This document shows, one piece after another, positions 1-11,689 of a stretch of 64,000 bases of DNA. This stretch comes from Owenia fusiformis (taxonomy: Eukaryota; Annelida; Polychaeta; Sabellida; Oweniidae): positions 5,543,815-5,607,814 of the forward strand of contig CAIIXF020000003.1 in the NCBI GenBank assembly GCA_903813345.2, read 5' to 3'. Numbering within the stretch: the stretch's first letter is position 1; each line of letters opens with the position of its first letter. A model generated the notes under the pieces. It saw only the letters and a program-made list of their open reading frames with translations. It ran no database searches and was not told the origin of the DNA. Made by a program: the position numbers and the translations under genes.

Positions 1-755
1 GTCTTATGGGATTGCAACAAGTTGTTGTTTGATCTTATACATCATCGTCAACCGCTGTTGCTGTCTCCTCGTTTCAAGTGGTGTCCATCATAGTGTATTC
101 AGCATTGTCGTCACTGAGCTGTAATGACTGTAGTCATTCATCACATAGCGTACAGCTCTTCGTTGGACCATTTCTAGTGCAGCATGTGGGTTTGGGTGTG
201 TGGATCCCATACAGCAGCAGCATACTCCAGTCTTGGTCTTACTAGAGTAAAGTAAGCCATCTGCTTTGTGTGGCAAGGGGCCTTCCACAGGTGTCTTCTC
301 AGCATGCCAAGAAGCTGTTTGCTCTTAGATATAGACTTGTCTATGTGCGGGTTCCATTTAAGGTTGTCTTGTAAGGTAACACCAAGGTAGCTAGCAGATG
401 GTATGTTCCAAGGTGTGTCTACTCATTTCATACTTGTAGATTTTGGGATTCAACTTGGCAGACAATGCAGTACATTTGTCAGGATGATAATTCATCAGCC
501 AAGTTTTCTCCCATTCTACAGCTGCATTTAGGTCTTCTCTGTAGATGATGCTGTCATCAGCAAATAATTGGAGGGTTGTATGTTGTAGAGCATCGGGGAG
601 GTCATTAATATACAGCAGGAATAATATCGGTCCCAATACCTTTCCCTGTGGCACGCCAGATGTTACCTGCCCGATTTCAGATGAAGACCCATCTACACTA
701 ACTTTCTGGGTTCTATCAGACAGAAAGTTAGAGATCCATGTATGTGAACGCTATA
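1..755 (-). pseudogene. Broken non-LTR retrotransposon reverse transcriptase (jockey/CR1-like)
   Basis: Reading the minus strand from about 755 downward gives a reverse transcriptase palm region: TSGVPQG, then LGPILFLLYINDLP, then the catalytic FADD motif (around 560-575), then WEKTWLMNYHPDKC. The frame then breaks near 390 and resumes at 288-88 with LEMVQRRAVRYVMNDY, a segment typical of the C-terminal end of these polymerases. Between FADD and EDLNAAVEWE the usual spacer is missing, so there is an internal deletion as well as at least one frameshift. The N-terminal endonuclease is not in view and the copy continues past the window start. It is a dead fragment of a LINE-type element. Which clade it belongs to is uncertain. 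Confidence 0.85.
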
Positions 756-756
756 T

Positions 757-1165
757 AAGCATGGCACACTGTCTAATGACACTTTTAGTAGAAGGCTGCC
801 ATTTTGAAAAATGTCCGCCATTTTAAAGTTTTTTACTATACCTCGGAAAGTAGTAGAGTGATTTTGTTCATATTTGGTATGTGAATATTATTAGCATGGC
901 ACACTGTCTAATGACACTTTTTTTTTACTTTAACTCGAAAAGTAGTAGAGCGATTTTGTTCATATTTGATATGTGAATACTAGAAGCATATCACTTTGGG
1001 GAGTAGGCGAAAATTTTTCTAAATGGCCACCATTTTTATGTGTGTTATTTTACGTTTTTTACTATAACTCAAAAAATGATAAAACGATTTTGTTCATATT
1101 TGATATGTAAATACTCATAAGCATGGCACATTGTCTTATGACATTTTGGCGGCCATTTTGGCTGT
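757..1165. repeat. Three diverged tandem units of about 120 bp
   Basis: The phrase GATTTTGTTCATATTTG recurs three times (near 860, 952 and 1083), each preceded by a TTTTTACT-type stretch with AGTAGTAGAG or its decayed form and followed by GCATGGCACA or a relative. Fragments of GCCATTTT lie between units. This is old tandem duplication with no coding content. Confidence 0.7.
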
Positions 1166-1329
1166 TTGATGGGATTAGCTATGCTTTGGCGTTGCTGTTG
1201 TCTAGTTTAAATCAAGATGGAAAGAGGTGGACCAGTGAATTACTACAGGAGCAAACATGAACCATGGTTAGAGCTCCTCTTCAAAGTTGCATACTCGTTT
1301 CCCAGTTTGATATTTTTGATTTCCATTTT

Positions 1330-2092
1330 TCAAAATACAGGATATATTCTGCTCGAGAAATCGAGAGCAGAATATATCTTGTATTGCACTTCAAATCATT
1401 TGCTAATATTTTTATCGTGTGATCTTAGGCCAGTACATTTTACTTAGGAGATAATCCCTAAGATATTTTCTGTGCTACTGAGATTGTCCCCTCCGTGCCA
1501 ATATAATCTGTATCGCTACGGAGATGATCGATCAATGGAGACAATCTAAGTAGCAATACAGATTGGTACAGCACAAGGACTGACCAATCAGAGGGCTTCA
1601 TTGTACAGATCATACGATAATATAAGTTATTGAATGATTGCAATACAGGATATATTTTGCTTTAGAAATTCTGTATTTGCATGAGACAAAGGCCAGTGCC
1701 AATGCAGAATATTGAGAGAACAAAAGCATGTGTTTGGAGCAGTGGAATTTATTACATAATACATGTATTACATAACATTATATAACATAAGTTAACTTGA
1801 TAACTCATTTTCCCAAACTCCCAGTGAGGTATTAAATCGACAATTCTGTTGTCTTCTGAATAATTTTTTCACAAACATATACATTTTCTTACATATGAAA
1901 CTGATACACGTTTGTGATAAAAATGTCGTTAGAGAATTGCTAATGAGATTGTCCCCTCTGTACCAATATTGTCTGTATTGCTATTGAGATGATCAATGGG
2001 GACAATCTCAGTAGCAATACAGATTGGTAAAGCACATGAACTGACCAATCAGAGGGCTTCATTTTACAGATCATACAATAATTAAACAACCT
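1330..2092. mobile_element. Two decayed copies of a non-autonomous palindromic element (MITE-like)
   Basis: Segments 1481-1618 and 1947-2090 are diverged copies of one sequence: GAGATTGTCCCCTC, an internal palindrome ending GGGGACAATCT, then GACCAATCAGAGGGCTTCAT and ACAGATCATACGAT. A third copy lies inverted in the first intron of the b5 gene. The stretch 1335-1400 carries the foldback part GATATATTCTGCTC / GAGCAGAATATATC. No protein is encoded. Confidence 0.7.
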
Positions 2093-2592
2093 TGCTGCAT
2101 CTTCAGTAATATAGCATATTGGCAGTTATCATTAAAAAGAGAGATTCTGTCCTACATAATGTACTTTACATTTTATGATTGCAAAGTTCAATGTGTTCAA
2201 GGATAATTATTTGCACTTTAACATGATGTCAAATAGAGTTCATTCAACATTATCACATGTTTTTCATTTGAATTTTATACCCCTTCACAGCAGCATATTC
2301 TGAGGTATTTTTAAAATTATAGTATGAGAAGTCTCATGATCAAAAGAAACATACTCACTCAATAATAAAGGTTCATTGGTGATTTATTGAGGAATTCATT
2401 TTTTATTATTTATTTTCAGGCAAAGGGGGAAGGATGATAATTGTTATTTCGTGAAGAGTCAGAACAATTTTCATACCTCAACAATTGTGCAGTACTGTAC
2501 AAATTTCTTACATTCCATTCTACTCTTTTGATGTGGAGACAGAACTGAGTTGACTGAAGAACATTTTAAGAATTAGATAAATACCTGTCTGA

Positions 2593-4053
2593 ATGATGGA
2601 GTTGAGCATAGAAACTCAGGATAAAACAGTTGAGTCTTATATAAAACTTTTCACACTTAATGAGGTGGCAGATCATTGGGAATATAATGACTGTTGGATT
2701 GTCCTACGTGATAGAGTGTATGACATAACACCATTCTTAAAGGAGGTAAGCAGAATGTTATTTATCATCACTAAGTATATGTTATTTGAAAACTCCATTT
2801 ATCGTATGATCTGTAAAATGAAGCCCTCTGATTGGTCAGTTCTTGTGTTGTACCAATCTGTTTTGCTACTGAGATTGTCCCCGTTGGTCATCTCCGTCGC
2901 AATACAGAAAATATTGATACGGAGGGGACAATCTGAGTAGCAATACAGAGGATCACACGATAAAAACGTTATTGAATGATTTGAAGTGCAATACAGGATA
3001 TATTCTGTCTCGATATTCTGTATTGGCACTCAACTTCGTCTCGTTCCAATACAGAATTTCTCAAGCAGAATATATCCTGTATTGCACTTCAAATCATTCA
3101 ATAACTTATAGTGTGTTATGTTATATGCTTGGAAAATTACTGTACCAGCATCAAGCAATCCGAATAAGGTCTGTCTTGTATTGGGGCCATTATTTTGAGG
3201 CTTGGAGCCCAATGTCTGATATTTAACGACACTCTCACCCTGATTCTCCTTCTTACTTTAGCATCCAGGTGGGGAGGATGTAATCCTAGAGAATGCAGGG
3301 CGTGATGTCACAGTGGCATTTTATGATAAAGGACATTCTAAAGATGCAGTAGAGATGCTAGGGCAGTATTGTATAGGAATGCTTATTGAGGTATTAACAC
3401 TACACTTTGATTTAAATACATGTATATGTATGGCCAATTCTAAAAACGAATGCTCATATTATACAATGATCAACTTCATAATCTCCAGAAACAGTTTGAA
3501 ACAATTTATAAGAAAGGATAGCTAGGTTCTCTCATACTTCTCTTCATGTATTTGAAAAGTTCAAAGTATTGACTATTTATGATATTAAGAGACATCCAAT
3601 TGGTCAGCTCATGTATAAATTCTTTAACCAACACCCTCATTTTTCAAATAATTAAATAAAATGTCTTTATTAATTTTCATAATCATTTCACATGAAGTGT
3701 AACTTAAAATTGTAAATAAACTGAAACTGCTTTAAATGTGGTCTCCGTACATATGTAGTTATATTTTTCATTTCTCAACGTACATGTTTGGCCCTTGGAT
3801 GTCTATTGTCTACCTCCTTGTTATTATAGTGTATAAAATTTAAAATAAATTGAACTGAATTGAAAATTAAATTTTTCTAAACACAATATCATATATTTGA
3901 CAAGTTTTGTATAAGTTTACAATTTCAAATCTTTTTACAAACCAATCTATAATTGTTTTATATGTTTGAAAAGTAATATTTATGATGCAACTTTTTCAGA
4001 GTGAAAGAATATACAGCCGGCCAACTCTCTGTAGGAAAGAGAAAGCAACGTAA
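2593..4053 (+). CDS. Cytochrome b5-domain protein, complete, three exons
   Basis: Exons 2593-2745, 3262-3390 and 4000-4053 join in phase 0 at both junctions (GAG|gtaag, ag|CAT, GAG|gtatt, ttcag|AGT) to give 111 residues. An in-frame TGA lies directly before the first ATG, which fixes the start unless an upstream splice removes it. The fold is clear: FTLNEVADHWEYNDCWIVL near residue 20, VYDITPFLKE, then HPGG at residues 52-55 opening exon 2 and GHSKDA later in that exon; the two histidines are the expected axial heme ligands. The protein ends soon after the second heme helix (SERIYSRPTLC..) with no hydrophobic tail, so a soluble electron carrier is more likely than a membrane-anchored b5. A possible 5' UTR acceptor, TTTATTTTCAG, ends at 2419. 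Its redox partner cannot be told from the sequence. Confidence 0.9.
2783..3113. mobile_element. Inverted copy of the palindromic element inside b5 intron 1
   Basis: This is the reverse-orientation relative of the copies at 1481-1618 and 1947-2090 (CCCTCTGATTGGTC, then GAGATTGTCCCC). It is followed by a long foldback at about 2972-3113 whose arms carry GTGCAATACAGGATATATTC and its complement. It fills most of the 516-bp intron between the first two b5 exons. Confidence 0.75.
3391..3999 (+). other. Intron 2 of the b5 gene
   Basis: This 609-bp AT-rich intron begins gtatt and ends with a TTTTTCAG acceptor. I see no other gene in it. The open frame that runs from exon 2 into it is retained-intron reading only. 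Confidence 0.8.
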
Positions 4054-4457
4054 ATTAAAGCTTGCTCTCTGGAAGGACTCCAACCAAAGTCAGTCTACAA
4101 CTGAACTGTGTGAATCTAACCAGTGTTCACAATTTGCTCAATCTACATATGATGTTTTATGATGATATTATACAGGACACATTCTATTTTACATTGCATA
4201 TGGACACATTCCATTTTACATTGCATATGGACCTCATTTTATATAAAATTCATTATATGGGTACATTTTTAAATACAGTAGAACCTTTTGTAAAGTCTCA
4301 CTACTTTTCACGCAATAGCAGTTGAGTGGACCTCCTTATACCATATTTGGTAATAGGTATTTATACAGCATTAACTTATTGGAAATCAGGGTTTATTAGA
4401 TTAGTATTATGTACAATTGTGCCTGTTTATAACTTGAATATTATGTCATAACACTAT

Positions 4458-4709
4458 TTATAACATACCTATGATGATGTATAGTGCAAAGTGTACACAA
4501 GACAGCGGGCCAATATAAGTTTTGAAAAGCCCGCGCCCGCTAACTTTCTGATTGGTCAGGGCGCTGACGTCATAACCAATCAATCGAAGATAAAACTGCG
4601 CGAGCAATTATTCTAAACTCATTTCAATCATTTTCAAACCATTTGTTTGTCAATTCTATAAGAAAACGGTACTCTCTGACCAGTCTACATCATCATAGGT
4701 ATGTTATAA
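4458..4709. mobile_element. MITE with 24-bp terminal inverted repeats and promoter-like motifs
   Basis: The ends are inverted copies: TTATAACATACCTATGATGA at 4458 and its complement ending at 4709. The interior is much richer in GC than its surroundings and contains a palindromic CRE, TGACGTCA, at 4565-4572, with ATTGGT upstream and ACCAAT downstream. No ORF is present. Confidence 0.75.
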
Positions 4710-4715
4710 ATCGTT

Positions 4716-4826
4716 TATGTCACTATCGTGGCACATATGCCCTCGGTTCTCAGAGATCAATGTCCCTCCCAAGGTCGGGCCATATATCACTGAGACCTCG
4801 GGCATATATGCCACGATAGTGACATA
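4716..4826. repeat. Foldback with arms of about 29 bp
   Basis: TATGTCACTATCGTGGCA opens the left arm and TGCCACGATAGTGACATA closes the right arm, with CCCTCGG / CCTCGGG as the inner ends. It directly abuts the preceding MITE and may belong to the same composite insertion. Confidence 0.75.
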
Positions 4827-4829
4827 ACC

Positions 4830-6892
4830 TCTAAATATTTACACATGTCAAATGTTTATTAACAATGAACATTGCATTAAAGTACATGTGGACGTCAAAT
4901 AAATTACTCAAAAGTGAATATAAGTAAAATAAACACCATTTAAAGAGGCACATTTTGACACATCTTGATATTTTTACGTTTGGGGATATGACTGATGTTT
5001 ATTTATTACACCAACTGTAAGATTCTTTCCCTTTCAGCTATTTTGTTGATTGTATGACAAAATTAATATTTAGATGGATGGTGTAAATGTTTTAGTGTTG
5101 ATTTTGAGGTTAAAAATCCTGGATTTTATAGAATCTACAGCATTCAATAAGAGAATTATTTTGAACTTACTTTGAATATTATACTACTTTGCAAACCAAA
5201 CTAGTAGGAAGGTATATTTCTTGTATATATTGTACTGTGTATTTTTACCTGAAATGTAACATTTTTGTATTAAGTAACAACATGAGAATATTTGTTAAGA
5301 ACATGTTACTTGTAAATGAGTCATTTTAATTCAAAGCATTTTTAAGTTGTATAAAAATGAAATTTTAAAATTAGTTGATTATGCAATCACTTTTATCATG
5401 TTTAACTGATTGTGATCCTCACTTTCCCATGGGTCTAGCTGTAAAATCCTGGTAGGAACAGATACAAAAAAGGTGAACTCTGAGATGGTGTTTAGGCAGA
5501 AAAGGGTTCAGCTACTTAAATCAAGGTTTCAGATTTCACTCAATGTTTCGTATCACATGATTTTACATTCTATTCTATTGACCTGAAGTTCCCTTCACCT
5601 TGCCTGAGCTCTTAGGTTTGATTAAGTGGAAGTTGATAATGACTATAAGTAGTAACCTTCAAATCATGGGTGTGTAAAATAGGTGTGTATTTTTAAACCA
5701 ATAAGAAATGCTGTTGATAATGGAACAGATTGATTGTAATCCTCTTATTTCATTGAGCCATTGTTAAACTACATTTTGGAGAAACCTGTCAACAACGTGC
5801 CAAGGTCAATATTACAAACAGTTTACAATAACAACCTGCATGTCAACACTTTTAAATCTCTATATGTGATTTATCAAATATTTTCAAATTGATCTTTAAT
5901 TTTGAGAGGTCTAAAAGAACATCAAAGCACATTGGTTATTAATATATTGTATTCTTGCCCTATTTAATAAGATGTATATGGGAAACTGTTTTTAACAGTT
6001 TACATTACCATTGCATTGTTAAGCTATTTTGAAACAAGGATATGACACAGAGTGGACTATTTTCTTTGGTATATTGAAACCTCATACATGTATATATTTA
6101 TCTAAGAGTTTCTTTGAAACCGTAACAATTAATTTATAAATAGGCCTATGAGGTTTCAAAACACTGACTCTGCAGCAACTGACTCTGCAAAGTGTAGTAG
6201 ATCATTGAGTGTATTCCTTCACTTCTGTTTGATATTGATTCACACAAGGCAAGGTGCGTCCGCTTCCAGCCAATCCAAACACAGTATTTCATATAACTGC
6301 AGTGCATGATATAACCAATCACCACATCCAAGGTGATCCCTTGTGGTTGTCAATGTGACAACTTTTTTCTACAGAATTAAATGTGCTTTGCCAACTTGAC
6401 CATTTCTAAAAGTGTCATTGAAAATATGTTCTTTTAGTGATTTCGTTTCTAAGTGACATGGTAGAAAATATTTTGCAGTGTGTGAAAAGATTTTTAAGCC
6501 AAAGACTCAATGTATTGTGAAATGACCAAATTTTGGAAAGCAACACCTTCAAGGAATGGACATTTCACATTTCACTGAGTCCAGGGCTTAAATTCTTAAA
6601 TAAATTTCTATTTTTTAAGTTAAAGCCATCAAGGTGCCCATTTACTTTAAAATGTAATTTTTTACCTTTTGTTTCCACATTATTGGTTTATCATGGGAAA
6701 AAGAAGGCCAATTGCATTCAGGTTAGCAAAATTTTAGTGTAACTTTTATAGAAGATTTTAATGAGATGAGTGCAGGGAATGAAGTGGTTTTGTGATGTTG
6801 TAAATTGTACTTACTTTATTTGCTAATTCAGTCAGACATATATACTGTAACTGTATTTTAACTTTTCCGGTGATTAGATTAGAGTAAAGAAT
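4830..6892. other. Intergenic AT-rich DNA
   Basis: This lies downstream of the b5 gene. I see no exon, RNA gene or clear terminal-repeat element; short open frames here lack any recognisable family motif. Part may be 3' UTR of the b5 gene, since an AATAAA occurs at 4898-4903, but that cannot be settled from sequence alone. Confidence 0.5.
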
Positions 6893-7060
6893 AGGTATCG
6901 ATATGGTGAACTGAGAAAAGCAATGTTTTTATCTTAAACCAATTATTGAAAACATTCTGTAAAAAATGACGTTAAATTGACAATGTGTAAGATTTTCAGA
7001 ATTTTTAGATGAATGGTTTAAGAGAAACGTGTTTTCAAAAAGTTCACCATATCGATACCA
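6893..7060. mobile_element. MITE with TATCGATA-type ends, intact short copy
   Basis: The left end GGTATCGATATGGTGAACT and the right end AGTTCACCATATCGATACC are perfect complements. The element is about 168 bp. A second copy of this family at 46918-48369 is split by later insertions. Confidence 0.85.
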
Positions 7061-7623
7061 CTCCTTTGGTGCAAATTAAAGGCTTGAGTAAATGAGAATT
7101 AAATTCTTAAATGTAGCATTTTCTGTCAGTTTATTATAGTGTAGATTTAAGATTTTTACATGTAGTATATTTTCTCGCATAGTTACGGTAAAAATCAAAA
7201 TTCTTGCAGTAGCACTTTCTTGCATAGGTATAGTGAAAATTTAAAATCTTACATGTAGCATTTTTTATCACACAATTATAGTAAAAATTAAAGTTCTTAT
7301 AAGTAGCATTTTCTTGCACAATTACATTTGTAAATGTCTACAGGGTGTCTAAAAATATACTTTTCTTAGATCCAAGTCTGCAGTTGATGTTGACTTGCAA
7401 AATGTTTAAAAATATGTAATGTTTATTTAATAATAAATGTCATGATGACTCCACTATGCTTTTTTATATTTGTGTCATAATTGTACTGTTGGTTGATGTT
7501 AACACTACTGAATACATTCAAATACATTCACCAATATATTTTGCAAAGTTGTTTTAGTTGTTCTTATAAAGCATCATTTTTAAACTTTCCCCATATAATA
7601 CCCAATATTGATGTAACAACCAC

Positions 7624-7900
7624 TAAAACAAGGCATTAACATGACAAAGTGTCACCGCCTAGTTGAATACCATTAGTTCCATCTTAAGTCAGATTTGAAT
7701 TTCTGAAAACTTGTAGATGATTTTGAAAAAAAACTGGTCAATTCGAAGCAAGTTGAAAAAGACTTTTGTCAACCTTTTTTGACCTTGAAAAGATCATTGA
7801 AGGTGAAATCTTAAATATAGAGTCAGATTTGAACTTCTGAACTTGTAGATGATTTTGAAAAAATTGAGGTCAATCTAAACAGTACATGTATTTGGAAGTT
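7624..7900. repeat. Interspersed repeat, AAAACAAGGCATTAACATGA family
   Basis: This opens with AACAAGGCATTAACATGACA and AAGTGTCACC and holds two tandem units that include CTTGTAGATGATTTTGAAAA. A longer copy lies at 61660-62172. It is non-coding. Confidence 0.8.
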
Positions 7901-8230
7901 TAAGAATTTGTTACGGATGAAACCACCACCCCCAACCGCCGCCACAAAAACGGAAACCATAATAATATTTCACCACTTTTTGGTGACATAATTAGCTAAA
8001 GCTCATTTTTAAGAGGCCCATCCAAACTTAACTCAATGATAATGTTATATGATATAAATGTTGGTTTATTTATCATTTTGTAGCCACATACATATTTAAA
8101 TCTTAACCATGAACTACTGACAATGTTACTTTCAAGCTTGGAAATTCTGCATGATTCATTACTTACTACCATTGCTTTACTGTGGAAAAAAATTGAAAAT
8201 CAAATAAAAGATAAATCTGTAAACTAAAAA

Positions 8231-9315
8231 TACAAGGTGTTTCAGAACGACCATCCCCTCTCAACTAACAATCCTGGAGAGCATATGTTCACTGGTCCCC
8301 ACCTGGTTAAAAAGACGTTACACCTTATTTAGCATATTTCATAACATCTTAGTTGCATTGATTTATGGAGCCATTGGATGGATATACTAGTGACTGATTT
8401 GCTTTCCAGTAACGGATGTTACTATTTACATACAGTTAAAAAACTTTTTGGATACAAATCAACCTTCTCCAATGGAAGGTACAAATGGTGTTCCGCTTGA
8501 ACAAGCTTTACTTATTAAAGGGTGACGCATATCGTTTAGCAAATCGAACGCTCGTTTCTGGTGTTGCTCACCGTTTAGTATAAAAGGCCCGATACCGGAA
8601 TAATACTCAAGGGTTCACAGGTTCAAGGTCGTTGTGTCAACACCTCTAACTGTTATATAGCATAAGTATATTATAGATCGTCACACATTTATAAAAGGGT
8701 GATTTTTATTTTGACAAATCAATTCCACATTTATGGGTGAAGTTTCAGGATCTTCTATTTGTGTATAATAAGGAAAAATTGGCATCTAAATTTCCCCATA
8801 ACGTAATAGCACACAGCTTGGCATATGAAATATCCTACAAATGAAACAAAGCAACACAAACCGGTTTCTAATACAAGAATTTATATTGGCTGTTGTACAT
8901 GTATTATTTGAACGCAATCACTCTTTGGATAACGTTTTCAAAATCATTATAAACAGATTACTTTATCTCAAAGACAATTTCAATAAACTGGATTTTACAG
9001 AACTCCCCTTATTTCTTAAAAATGGACTGATCCAGTTGATTCGCCTGGAGCCGCCATATTGTTTTTATACGGGATGCTAATCGGAACCCTTTAAACACCA
9101 ACGACTCTGAGAGCTCTCAATGATAGCTCTTAATAATACAATGGATTATATAGTTGATCTGCACATCTCTTTAAATCCAGTATAAATTTTGGCCAAGAAT
9201 TGAGGAAATTGGGGTGAGTATATTGTGGAGCCCATGTATATACATCATGGGGGTATGTGATCCAGGATTGACTATGGATGGGGGATTGGGGACAGCCATT
9301 ATGAAACACCCTGTA
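8231..9315. mobile_element. Mariner-like non-autonomous element, about 1.08 kb
   Basis: The left end TACAAGGTGTTTCAGAACG and the right end, read on the other strand as TACAGGGTGTTTCATAATG, form imperfect inverted repeats starting with TA. No transposase is visible; the 79-codon frame at 8841-9080 has no recognisable motif. The segment 8990-9095 recurs inverted at about 27503-27600, so part of the interior is a dispersed repeat. Confidence 0.7.
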
Positions 9316-9509
9316 CAATCATAATTGTTTACCCAAGGCCTGTTTCTGCAACAGTTATCTACATGAATAAGGTTTTGTTTGAATATTGTTACATTTATCA
9401 GTAAAGAACACTACCCATTGTTATACATACATGCGTGATTGTACATGAGTGTATACATGTAGGCATATGTTTTATGTAAGATGGTCAGGTGTACTTTAAG
9501 CTGTCTGTA

Positions 9510-10080
9510 TACAGGGTGATCCATAAAACAGAACCCTCCAAAAATGAAATAACTTCTTTAATACATTTGTAATCAGCTTCATTTTTCATGTACAGAAACT
9601 AACTACAAATCTATGGATGACAATGTGAGACTAAATTCTTTACATAAAATGCAATATTCTTCTTGTTAATGGTCAATTAAGCCGATCATTTTTTCCATTA
9701 GGGTATTTCACAGTTTACCTTTCTTCCTCTTCCAACAAATAATTGAATATTTGACTTTGATGTCTCATGCTCAGACCTATCATTTTGCGGTCTTTATGAT
9801 TTCATGAGAATTTATCCAATGGAATTTTGTAGTCTTGCTCAGAGGCCACTAATTTCAGTCATCTGATTTTTACAAGTTTAAATTTTTTCAATTTAAATAT
9901 TAAATGATACTTTCACTTCATCTTTGGATTTCAAAGATCATCCATGTTATCACAAATAATCAATTTTGTGTAACAACCTTAATATCATATTATCATCTAT
10001 AGATTCTAGTTCATGCACATACAAATTGGGTTGATAGGATAACTTTTAGAGGGTTTAGTTTTTTGTGGGTCACCCTTGTA
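9510..10080. mobile_element. Mariner-like MITE, 571 bp
   Basis: Inverted ends of about 30 bp: TACAGGGTGATCCATAAAAC on the left and, on the other strand from the right, TACAAGGGTGACCCACAAAA, both running into an AACCCTC. Both begin with TA, the usual target of mariner/Tc1 elements. No ORF is present. Confidence 0.8.
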
Positions 10081-11223
10081 GCCATGTCTCAATTGCAAAG
10101 GGTCTGATTTATACGTTGCATTATATATGAATTTCTTTATGAGACATTATACTTTCAAAACAAAACCTCTTTCAGGTATGTAACAAATGAATAAGATGTA
10201 TATCATATCACTGAGTTAGTGTTATTACACTATTTTGGTGCTCTATCAAGTCACCTAAAAGGTTGAATTACATCACCTAAAAGGTTGAATCACATCAACT
10301 TAATCAAGTTTTTCTTGACAATGAACTTGGAAAATTAAATTAAATTGGCATACAACTAGTTGATCTTGTTAACATGTGGATTGAGAATTAACCCGTGATC
10401 CCAATCATAAGAAATCATTTTTTAACATTTTGTCAGTGGTTTATTATTAATTAACCTGACCTTTCTTCAGAAAAGCTAAAGATCCTTGGAAGTTGAATAA
10501 AATAAAATTATTGGCTTAAATTTCTACTATAAGAAAATTCAGCAAAGAATTCAAACATGTCAAAAATAGAAATATGTGAGTGACCTTAGTATTTTAACAT
10601 GCAAATCTCATTCAAAATAAGACTTCAACAATGAGATTTCAAGGTTATATAGCAAATGTTTAATTCTGTGACCCCCTATATCTTGGATTTGGCCTTAAAG
10701 CTTTTAAAACAAGTCTCTTTGCATAAATGTGTCCATAGATGAAGGAAGATATAAACTTACTAAAGGTAGCATCAGAGTAAAAAAGCAACTAGAGTTAGCC
10801 TAGTAAACAGATTTTGAATCTGGAGTCTAATAATAATAAATTGAAATACATGTACTGTAAATAAGTAATAGACTGCAGATTTTTAATCCAGAGTCTAAAA
10901 ATAAATTAATAAAATGATAATAACTACAAAATTTATAGGCCTTGCCTTCTTGTAATAAATATAAATATTTACAATATCTTTATCACAAAGTGGCCTCATA
11001 TTAATCTGTTTACTTATATGTAAACTTACAGTGAAATTTCTGTCCAATGAACTATGTACTAAATTGTGCACAGCTGATCAATGAGTTTTCACTTTATACA
11101 ATATGGAGTTGTTATTAACTAATTCAAGTAAACAGAGAGATAGAGATAGCCCTATAACATCTATGTGTCAATCAGTTTTTCAGATGATACTGATTACATA
11201 ATTTCTAAACCATCGTTGTTGAT
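10081..11223. other. Intergenic region between convergent b5 and spire genes
   Basis: AT-rich DNA with a short local duplication (TCACCTAAAAGGTTGAAT twice near 10250-10290). I see no gene. Confidence 0.5.
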
Positions 11224-11229
11224 TTTATT
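11224..11229 (-). terminator. Polyadenylation signal of spire
   Basis: On the minus strand AATAAA lies about 88 bases past the spire stop codon, a fitting position for the cleavage signal. Other AT-rich hexamers nearby could also serve. Confidence 0.5.
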
Positions 11230-11316
11230 TTACAGGTTTCACTGATAAGTCTAAATCATAGACAGCCTTGCTTCTGGTGGTTCCATCAAACAGGTTTTAC
11301 TGTAGACTCTAAAGCT

Positions 11317-11689
11317 CTACAGCTTATATACTGGCTTCAGTTTCAGATGGAAGTTACGGTTAACTTTCCTTTGAGTAGGCTGAGGTAAAGTTAGAGTGCC
11401 TGTGTCAGGTGCATTAGCTAAAGTCACTCTGCTGGCCCTAATCACATGACAGATCATGTCTTTACAGTCTGTACATATTGCCAATAGAGGGCTCTCAATA
11501 GAGCCCCTCCCCATTCTAGGTGACAGCAGCAACTGTTGGGCTTTATGCCAGCGCTGCATCACAGGGTTACTATTAGAAGTGTTCACATTGAGAGTCTCAG
11601 CTTTGTGGCCATTAACATTTACTGCATCTGGTGATGGGGTACTGATATCTTTTACTGCAAGCCTCGGAGAATTTGGTGCCGACCCAGAA
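11317..11689 (-). CDS. spire: Spire terminal exon
   Basis: 124 codons with stop TAG. Acceptor TTTTCTTTAG. A polar linker precedes [13 protein letters not shown], the last cysteine pair of the FYVE-type finger (residues 648 and 651), then a basic tail [14 protein letters not shown]. This tail corresponds to the conserved C-terminal block of the family. Confidence 0.93.

Noticed and set aside
3313-3525. 70-codon frame starting inside b5 exon 2
   Set aside because: It is the exon 2 reading frame continued into intron 2 past a GT donor; the true exon ends at 3390.
8841-9080. 79-codon frame in a mariner-like element considered as a transposase remnant
   Set aside because: No catalytic D-D-D/E pattern or helix-turn-helix could be seen.
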